From assembly GCA_018819005.1 (NCBI GenBank), contig JAHJQU010000317.1, forward strand, positions 1 through 14,689: a stretch of DNA of 14,689 bases. The letters are read 5' to 3'. Origin of the DNA: Pseudomonadota bacterium (lineage in GTDB: Bacteria; Desulfobacterota; Desulfobacteria; Desulfobacterales; RPRI01). The position numbers and the translations under genes were made by a program. This document shows, piece by piece, positions 14,656-14,689 of this stretch. The notes beneath the pieces are model-generated. The model was not told the DNA's origin and did no database searches. It was given only the letters and a program-made list of their open reading frames with translations. Positions within the stretch are counted from its first letter, which is position 1. Every line of letters starts with the position of its first letter.

Positions 14656-14689
14656 ATGCCTGAGTTGGAAAAAATCCGTTTGACAAAAG
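14656..14689 (+). CDS. Start of a plus-strand gene, possibly murJ (partial)
   Basis: An ATG at 14656, with GGGAAA six bases upstream, opens a frame that reads MPELEKIRLTK and runs off the window edge. It is divergent from rpsT. The short N-terminus and the position next to rpsT recall the lipid II flippase MurJ (MviN), whose gene often neighbours rpsT, but eleven residues cannot prove this. It may also be a chance ATG. Confidence 0.3.
   Translation, partial: MPELEKIRLTK

Noticed and set aside
1..14689. A new defence, mobile or biosynthetic system
   Set aside because: All long frames are recognised housekeeping genes or a single common-fold hydrolase; no transposase, integrase, toxin, nuclease-helicase set or biosynthetic cluster is present.

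Overview
This window looks like chromosomal housekeeping DNA from a Gram-negative, probably anaerobic bacterium of the Desulfobacterota (Desulfobacterales-like). The Gram-negative call rests on an LptE-type outer-membrane lipoprotein next to leuS and on a SecD/SecF/YajC set. The lineage call is an inference: it uses the protein flavour, an enlarged SecF, the order yajC-secD-secF-dprA-topA, and intergenic repeat types that I associate from memory with that group. Base composition looks moderate and fairly even, and I see no phage, transposase, CRISPR, tRNA or rRNA gene.

Layout. Positions 1-10645 hold eight genes, all on the minus strand. In order of transcription they are a ribonuclease E/G (rng), adenylosuccinate lyase (purB), the Sec accessory genes yajC, secD and secF, the DNA-uptake protein gene dprA, topoisomerase I (topA), and a metallo-beta-lactamase-fold hydrolase that runs off the left edge. 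Gaps from yajC to the hydrolase are 25-222 bp. purB has its own good promoter candidate just after the rng stop. A 371-bp divergent intergenic region (10646-11016) separates rng from the plus-strand pair leuS-lptE. A convergent rpsT (ribosomal protein S20) on the minus strand follows, with a clear terminator and a clear promoter. The last 34 bases begin another plus-strand gene, possibly murJ.

How the genes work together. YajC-SecD-SecF is the membrane complex that assists late steps of Sec-dependent export. LptE helps place LPS in the outer membrane. rng, leuS and rpsT serve RNA processing and translation. purB makes AMP and IMP precursors. dprA and topA handle single-stranded DNA and supercoiling. 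The minus-strand cluster looks like a mixed housekeeping operon rather than a dedicated pathway.

I found no convincing new multi-gene system. The interesting material is between the genes: a 173-bp composite inverted repeat before topA that contains a 48-nt three-way-junction foldback with every base paired except the two loops; two near-identical GC-rich palindromes between yajC and secD; an octamer-like tandem repeat in the purB leader; and a palindrome over a candidate rng promoter followed by a strong hairpin in the rng leader. Four of eleven genes appear to start with TTG and each has a good Shine-Dalgarno sequence. For secD and rpsT this moves the start well inside the longest open frame.
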